A stretch of 21,566 nt of DNA, taken from assembly GCA_934589325.1 (NCBI GenBank), contig CAKTNU010000008.1, positions 1 to 21,566 of the forward strand, given 5' to 3'. The position numbers and the translations under genes are program-made. Shown here piece by piece: positions 17,390 to 21,566 of this stretch (its first letter is position 1; every line of letters begins with the position of its first letter). The stretch is from an uncultured Oscillospiraceae bacterium. Its GTDB lineage: Bacteria; Bacillota_A; Clostridia; Oscillospirales; Oscillospiraceae. The notes beneath the pieces are model-generated. The model was not told the origin of the DNA. It worked only from the letters and a program-made list of their open reading frames with translations, and searched no databases.

Positions 17390-17479
17390 CCTCATCTTTC
17401 GTCTCCGCCGGATTTGGCACCTTGCACACGCAGGTTGCCGGGTTTCACAGGGCCGTTCCCTCCACCTCTCTTGATAAGG
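17390..17479 (-). ncRNA. SAM-I (S-box) riboswitch upstream of metK
   Basis: Read on the minus strand, the leader has the S-box order. P1 is CCTTATC (17479-17473) pairing with GATGAGG (17396-17390). It is followed by AAGAGAGGTGGAGGGA, then GGCCCTGTGAAACC (P2 and kink-turn side) and CGGCAACC. The P3 arms are ACCTGC and GCAAGGTGCC, and last comes AATCCGGCGGA (P4). SAM binding stabilises P1 and allows the downstream terminator to form, stopping metK transcription. This matches the known family from memory; a covariance-model search would confirm it. Confidence 0.95.
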
Positions 17480-17499
17480 TATTTAATTTTATCATATCT

Positions 17500-17527
17500 A
17501 TTATAACAGATTATGCGGGCTTGTCAA
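17500..17527 (-). promoter_or_regulatory. metK: Strong consensus promoter of the metK leader
   Basis: Perfect TTGACA (17527-17522) and TATAAT (17505-17500) with a 16-bp spacer and extended -10 TG. Transcription would start about 15 bases before the riboswitch. The AEC gene stops at 17562 without a visible terminator, so read-through into this leader is also possible. Confidence 0.85.
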
Positions 17528-17561
17528 TATATATTTCGCCGCGCCTGCACCGGATCAGGCA

Positions 17562-18476
17562 TCACAGCAGCAGCCTGCTTATCAGCGGGATCGTCAGCAC
17601 CGACAGCAGCACCGACACAAGGACGCCCTCCGCCGCAAGCTCCGGGTCACGGTCATACTGTATCGCAAGCACCGCCACGACCACCGCGCTCGGCACTGCG
17701 GCGTTTATGACCATTGTATTCAGCAGCACTGTGTCCGCCACGAACGGGCGCAGTGCCAGCCAGACGATGACCGGACACGCGATAAGCCGCACGAACGATG
17801 CAAAGTACGTCAGCGGATTTGCAAATGCATCCCGAATACGTACAGAACCCAGTGACGAGCCTATAACTATCATCGACATCGGCACCGTAGCCCCGCCGAC
17901 GACAGAGCACAGATCACATATAAAAGCAGGAGCCTTGATGCGGAAAACAGCGACTATGAGCGCCGCGAACGACGCGATCAGCGGCAGCGTGATCATATCG
18001 CGCAGGCTGAGCTTGACGTTCCCGTCATGTCCGACACGCCACACTCCGTAGGTGTAGAGCAGGACATTAAACGGGATGCAGGTCACGACAAGATAAAACA
18101 TCGCATTGCCGCCGTACAGCTCGCGCACGAGCGGAGCCGCGATGAACATCGTATTAGGCGCGGCGATCAGCAGCTCCATTATCGACGCTCTGCTCTTGTT
18201 CCTGCGGAACGGCAGCGCGGAGATAAATCCTACTATATACATTATGACCATGCTCACCGTGGATATGAGCAGGATTCCGGCAAGCTCCGCCCCGCTTATG
18301 TCCAGCAGGCCGCTGAATACGGAGTCCAGCACCAGAGCCGTCAGCAGTATGTTCATGGTGAGCGAGCTTGCGGTCTTGGTAAATTCCTTTGAGAAATAGC
18401 CGCGCCGTGCTCCGACGTAGCCGATGGCAATAATGATGAGGATCGTTGACAGCTTGACTAAAAGGATCTGTTCCAC
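17562..18476 (-). CDS. AEC (auxin efflux carrier) family permease
   Basis: The 304-residue protein is almost wholly hydrophobic, with about ten membrane segments, as in the AEC family of the BART superfamily (carboxylate or amphipathic solute transport). Features include the opening IIIAIGYVGARRGYF, a mid-protein NTMFIAAPL (conserved N in the first-half crossover), and VPMSMIVIGSSLG plus NAAVPSAVVVAVLA in the second half. The substrate is unknown; AEC members include malate and other carboxylate transporters. The start is GTG at 18476 with GAGGT seven bases upstream. It lies 81 bp after mgtE beyond a strong hairpin, and just upstream of the metK promoter. No separate promoter is clear, so it is probably co-transcribed with mgtE. 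Confidence 0.88.
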   Translation of the reverse strand: MEQILLVKLSTILIIIAIGYVGARRGYFSKEFTKTASSLTMNILLTALVLDSVFSGLLDISGAELAGILLISTVSMVIMYIVGFISALPFRRNKSRASIMELLIAAPNTMFIAAPLVRELYGGNAMFYLVVTCIPFNVLLYTYGVWRVGHDGNVKLSLRDMITLPLIASFAALIVAVFRIKAPAFICDLCSVVGGATVPMSMIVIGSSLGSVRIRDAFANPLTYFASFVRLIACPVIVWLALRPFVADTVLLNTMVINAAVPSAVVVAVLAIQYDRDPELAAEGVLVSVLLSVLTIPLISRLLL

Positions 18477-18506
18477 TGTGATTACCTCGGAATTTCTATT
18501 ATTTCA

Positions 18507-18541
18507 TTATTTCAGCGCCGCATAATGCGGCGCTGAAATAA
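18507..18541. other. 17-bp perfect inverted repeat between mgtE and the AEC gene
   Basis: TTATTTCAGCGCCGCAT (18507-18523) and its exact reverse complement (18525-18541) flank one base. Unlike the other hairpins in this window, the T-rich part is on the 5' side and the A-rich part on the 3' side in either direction, so there is no U-tract. It is more likely an RNA-processing or stability element, or a protein-binding palindrome, than an intrinsic terminator. Confidence 0.7.
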
Positions 18542-18557
18542 GTATAAATCGGCATAC

Positions 18558-19970
18558 TTATATATGCAGTATCAGCTTTGCGACATAGATATATATCAGC
18601 AGCGACACCGCATCGGTAACGGTCGATATGAGCGGGTTTGCCATGACCGCGGGGTCAACGCCTATCTTCTCTGCAATTATCGGCAGCATGCTGCCGACGA
18701 CCTTTGCAAACATGACGATAAACACTATCGAAAGGCTGACCGTTGCGGCGACCGCAACGGTAACGCTGTCGTTATGCAGCAGCATCCCGTCAAGCAGCAG
18801 CATCTTCACAAAATTGACCGCCGCGAGCGTCAGGCCGCAGATAGCCGCCACGCGCCATTCCTTCCACATAACGCGGAAAGCGTCGCTCGGCTCCGTGTCG
18901 CCAAGGGACAGGCTGCGTATCACCGCGGTCGACGCCTGAGCGCCGGAGTTGCCGCCGGTGCCCATCAGCATCGGGATAAAAGCGACAAGCCCCGCCTGCA
19001 CCGCCAGCATATCCTCAAACTTTGTAAGGATCATGCTTGTAAACGTTGCCGACAGCATCAGGAACATCAGCCACGGGATACGGTTTTTCCACATCTCGAT
19101 GGTCCCCGTGCGGGAATACGGCTTATCAGACGGCGTCATACCTGCCATGATCTCGAAGTCCTCGGTCGTCTCCTCCTCCATGACGTCGATGACGTCGTCG
19201 ACGGTGACGATACCGACGAGCCGTCCTTCAAGGTCTACGACGGGTATGGCCATAAGGTCGTAGTCGGATATCTTTTCAGCGACGCTCTCCTGGTCCTCGG
19301 TCGTCGCGGCAAAGATGACGTTAGTATCCATGATATCCTCGATGACAGTGTCGTCGCCGGACAGGAGCAGATCCTTGACCGTGACGATGCCTTCGAGCTT
19401 TCTGTCGGCCGACGTGACAAAGCAGATGTATATCGTCTCCTTGTCCTCACCGATGCGGCGTATGCGCGCTATGGACTCGCGCACGCTCATGTATTTTTTC
19501 AGGTCGATAAACTCCGCGGTCATTATGCTGCCCGCGGAATTTTCGGGATAGTGCAGGTACTGATTTATGAGCTTGCGCGTTTCGGGCGTCGCAGTGCGCA
19601 TGACGCGCTTTACGACGTTTGCGGGCAGCTCCTCCATCATGTCGACAGCGTCGTCGACATACAGCTCTTCGAGTATTCCTGAAAGCTCTGAGTCCGTGAT
19701 GGAATTTATTATCTGCTCCTGCTCGGGTGCATCAAAATTTGCAAAAACCTCTGCCGCCGTCTCCTTTGACAGCAGACGGAATACCATCGGCATACGGTTG
19801 TCGCCTATACCGGACAGAAATTCCGCAACGTCAAATTCCTGCATATCCTCCAGCCTCTGCTGGAGACGCTTCATATCGCGCCGATCGAGAAGCTCGGTCA
19901 GCTCGTCTGTCTGCCGCTCGTGGATAGCCTCAAAGTCCATGGTGGCCTGCTGTTCCTCATTGTTCTCCAA
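18558..19970 (-). CDS. mgtE: Magnesium transporter MgtE
   Basis: MgtE is a homodimeric Mg2+-gated Mg2+ channel. The order is an N-terminal helical domain (about 1-130, ending in YVDDAVDMMEELP and RKLINQYLHYPENSAGSIMT), two CBS domains (about 140-265, with IPVVDLEGRLVGIVTVDDVIDV), a plug helix, and five membrane helices with MGTGGNSGAQASTAVIRSL and DPAVMANPLISTVTDAVSLL, whose acidic residues line the pore. The frame runs up to GTG 20051 with no ribosome site. I prefer TTG 19970, which has a perfect AGGAGG at 8-base spacing and gives 470 residues (family ~450). It lies 86 bp after ahcY; no Mg2+ riboswitch fits in that gap. The long and short starts differ only in a low-complexity N-terminus. 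Confidence 0.95.
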   Translation of the reverse strand: MENNEEQQATMDFEAIHERQTDELTELLDRRDMKRLQQRLEDMQEFDVAEFLSGIGDNRMPMVFRLLSKETAAEVFANFDAPEQEQIINSITDSELSGILEELYVDDAVDMMEELPANVVKRVMRTATPETRKLINQYLHYPENSAGSIMTAEFIDLKKYMSVRESIARIRRIGEDKETIYICFVTSADRKLEGIVTVKDLLLSGDDTVIEDIMDTNVIFAATTEDQESVAEKISDYDLMAIPVVDLEGRLVGIVTVDDVIDVMEEETTEDFEIMAGMTPSDKPYSRTGTIEMWKNRIPWLMFLMLSATFTSMILTKFEDMLAVQAGLVAFIPMLMGTGGNSGAQASTAVIRSLSLGDTEPSDAFRVMWKEWRVAAICGLTLAAVNFVKMLLLDGMLLHNDSVTVAVAATVSLSIVFIVMFAKVVGSMLPIIAEKIGVDPAVMANPLISTVTDAVSLLIYIYVAKLILHI

Positions 19971-20056
19971 TGGACTCACCTCCTGTGTCTTGGAACTGCC
20001 GCTTATCAAAAGGCTCTCTTCGGAGCTTTTTGACTGCCTGCGGCGCGGCACTCACA

Positions 20057-21292
20057 TCACACGCCGAGATAATCGGCCTGCTCGCGGCTGAGACTATCTA
20101 TCTCCACACCCATTGAGCGCAGCTTGCGGCGTGCAACGGCTTCGTCCAGCTCCCGCGGGACGGAAATGACACCGGGCGCAAGCTCGCCGCGGTTGTTTGC
20201 AAGATATTCCGCGCTGAGCGCCTGGATCGCAAAGCTCATATCCATTATCTCTGCCGGGTGTCCGTCTCCCGCGGCCAGATTAACGAGCCGCCCCTCCGCA
20301 ATAGTGAACAGAGTCTTGCCGTTCGGGAGGATGTAGCCCTGAATATTGTGACGCGCATCGTATTTCTCAACGGCCAGCTTCTCAAGCGCCGCCATATCGA
20401 CCTCTACGTCAAAATGACCGGCATTAGTAAGTATCGCGCCGTCCTTCATAGTTTCAAAATGCTCGGCCGTGATTATGCCGCTGCAGCCGGTGACGGTGAC
20501 GAACATATCGCCTATCTTTGCCGCCTCGCGCATAGGCATGACCTCGTAGCCGTCCATGACCGCCTCAAGTGCGCGGACGGGGTCTGTCTCTGTAACGATG
20601 ACCTTTGCGCCCAGCCCCTTTGCGCGCAGGCTGACGCCCTTGCCGCACCAGCCGTAGCCGGACACGACGACATACTTGCCTGCAACTATGAGATTCGTGG
20701 TGCGGTTGATGCCGTCCCACACGGACTGGCCCGTGCCGTAGCGGTTATCAAACATATGCTTGCAGTCCGCCTCGTTTACCATGACCATCGGGAAGCGCAG
20801 CTCGCCCGAACGCGCCATTGCGCGGAGGCGATGTATGCCTGTGGTGGTCTCCTCGCAGCCGCCGATGACCTCGGGTATAAGGTCTGTATATTTGGTATGC
20901 ATGAGATGGACAAGGTCGCCGCCGTCGTCAATAATGATGTTGGGCGCAGCCTCGAGGACCGAGCAGAGGCAGCTCTCATACTCTGCCATGTCGCAGCCGT
21001 ACCGGGCAAAGACCTGCATACCGCCGGCAGCGAGCGCGGCGGCAACATCGTCCTGCGTGGAGAGCGGATTCGAGCCGGTCACATACATCTCCGCACCGCC
21101 CATTTCCATGACGCGGCAGAGATATGCGGTCTTGGCCTCAAGATGCACCGATAGAGCCACGCGCAGTCCCGCAAATGGCTTTGTGCGGCGAAAGTCCTCG
21201 CCTATGCCGCGCAGGACGGGCATATTACGCTCGACCCATTTTATTTTCATCTCACCTGACGGCGCAAGAGCTATGTCTTTTATTCTGCTCAT
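20057..21292 (-). CDS. ahcY: Adenosylhomocysteinase (S-adenosylhomocysteine hydrolase)
   Basis: The enzyme splits S-adenosylhomocysteine into homocysteine and adenosine using bound NAD+, relieving inhibition of SAM methyltransferases. In 411 residues it shows substrate residues H50 (SVHLEAKTA), D123 (DDGGDLVHL), E148 (CEETTTGIHRL), K178, D182 and N183 (CKHMFDNRYG), and the NAD loop GYGWCGKG (212-219). It is shorter than animal enzymes and ends SLSREQADYLGV instead of the KPDHYRY tail, like archaeal and Thermotoga-type forms (from memory). GGAGGT lies 7 bases before the ATG. It is first in a likely ahcY-mgtE-AEC transcript. Confidence 0.96.
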   Translation of the reverse strand: MSRIKDIALAPSGEMKIKWVERNMPVLRGIGEDFRRTKPFAGLRVALSVHLEAKTAYLCRVMEMGGAEMYVTGSNPLSTQDDVAAALAAGGMQVFARYGCDMAEYESCLCSVLEAAPNIIIDDGGDLVHLMHTKYTDLIPEVIGGCEETTTGIHRLRAMARSGELRFPMVMVNEADCKHMFDNRYGTGQSVWDGINRTTNLIVAGKYVVVSGYGWCGKGVSLRAKGLGAKVIVTETDPVRALEAVMDGYEVMPMREAAKIGDMFVTVTGCSGIITAEHFETMKDGAILTNAGHFDVEVDMAALEKLAVEKYDARHNIQGYILPNGKTLFTIAEGRLVNLAAGDGHPAEIMDMSFAIQALSAEYLANNRGELAPGVISVPRELDEAVARRKLRSMGVEIDSLSREQADYLGV

Positions 21293-21313
21293 TGTTTTAC
21301 CTCCAATTATCTT

Positions 21314-21341
21314 ATGATATAGTATCCGGTATCGGTCTCAA
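21314..21341 (-). promoter_or_regulatory. ahcY: Possible proximal promoter of ahcY
   Basis: TTGAGA (21341-21336) and TATCAT (21319-21314) are 16 bp apart on the minus strand. It is weaker than the distal site; it could be a second start or chance. Confidence 0.35.
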
Positions 21342-21388
21342 TGCATCTTTTCCGTCTATCCGAATGTGACAACATGATATGACAAAAT

Positions 21389-21417
21389 ATTTTAACACGC
21401 CGGCCGGATATTGGCAA
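21389..21417 (-). promoter_or_regulatory. ahcY: Probable main promoter of ahcY
   Basis: TTGCCA (21417-21412) and TAAAAT (21394-21389) are 17 bp apart, giving a leader of about 90 bases. The leader contains a TTGTCA direct repeat but no riboswitch that I recognise. Confidence 0.6.
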
Positions 21418-21459
21418 GCTATTGTTGCGGCTCATGGGAAGGTATCTTGGTCTAAAAAT

Positions 21460-21501
21460 ACGCAAAACGCTCCTTACGGATATGTAAGGAGCGTTTTGCG
21501 T
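21460..21501 (-). terminator. Strong intrinsic terminator of the right-edge gene
   Basis: An 18-bp perfect stem (21460-21477 with 21484-21501) with a 6-base loop, followed on the minus strand by TATTTTTAG. It begins 9 bp after the stop of the partial gene at 21510. Confidence 0.9.
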
Positions 21502-21509
21502 TCTGTATT

Positions 21510-21566
21510 CTATATCAGCTGGGGCAGAGCGATAATGAAGATCACCGCCAGGGCAAGCGCTATGGC
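21510..21566 (-). CDS. Membrane protein, C-terminal end only (cut by window edge)
   Basis: The last 18 codons before a TAG stop (21512-21510) read AIALALAVIFIIALPQLI, a hydrophobic C-terminal helix. The frame is open to the window edge and is followed by a strong terminator, which supports a real gene end. The family cannot be told from this fragment. Confidence 0.6.
   Translation of the reverse strand, partial: AIALALAVIFIIALPQLI

Noticed and set aside
19971..20056. N-terminal extension of MgtE to GTG 20051, or a Mg2+ riboswitch in this gap
   Set aside because: The extension lacks a ribosome site while TTG 19970 has a perfect one. The 86-bp gap is too short for an M-box (about 160 bases) and shows no such pattern; only a weak hairpin (AAAAGCTC...GAG-CTTTT type, about 20008-20032) is present.

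Overview
This is an ordinary chromosomal segment of a moderately GC-rich Gram-positive anaerobe, most likely a Clostridia member (Oscillospiraceae/Ruminococcaceae-like). The reasons are strong AGGAGG-type ribosome sites, clear TTGACA/TATAAT promoters with 16-17 bp spacers, an S-box (SAM-I) riboswitch, frequent TTG/GTG starts, and protein families typical of that group (DUF4015 protein, standalone E2-like acyltransferase beside an AMP-ligase, FlK-like thioesterase). I see no mobile element, tRNA, rRNA or CRISPR. No gene-free gap exceeds 300 bases. Gene order is compact, with promoters and perfect-stem terminators readable in most gaps.

Layout. 1-1733 (minus): a MATE-family transporter followed closely by a PfkB-type sugar kinase cut by the window edge. 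1792-3768 (minus): a YyaL/DUF255 thioredoxin-like protein, divergent from 3929-4558 (plus), a small metallo-beta-lactamase-fold protein. 4697-6297 (plus): a class I aminotransferase and an FlK-like thioesterase, ending at a shared terminator. 6355-7975 (minus): rpiB followed by a membrane-anchored DUF4015 protein. 8138-8551 (plus): a small membrane zinc-ribbon protein. 8795-11437 (plus): an E2-like acyltransferase with an acyl-CoA synthetase. 11494-13532 (minus): guaB followed by a lipoprotein. 13726-14091 (plus): a glyoxalase-like VOC protein.

14108-21292 (minus) holds most of the one-carbon/SAM content. ahcY (SAH hydrolase), mgtE (Mg2+ channel) and an AEC permease are followed by metK behind its own promoter and an S-box riboswitch with a clear terminator. 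metK is followed with almost no spacing (1 nt overlap, 3 bp, 5 bp) by a DUF1643 protein, a Nit2/omega-amidase-like nitrilase and a NUDIX hydrolase, so all four should be controlled together by SAM. The window ends inside the 3' end of a membrane protein gene with a strong terminator.

Most interesting points: (1) DUF1643, the Nit2-like amidase and the NUDIX gene appear to be under SAM-riboswitch control; (2) the E2-like acyltransferase has Glu where the family's catalytic His is expected, and it is paired with an acyl-adenylating enzyme; (3) the MBL protein has Gly at a metal-ligand Asp; (4) the DUF4015 protein seems to lack family acidic residues; (5) several unexplained palindromes and direct repeats lie at promoters.
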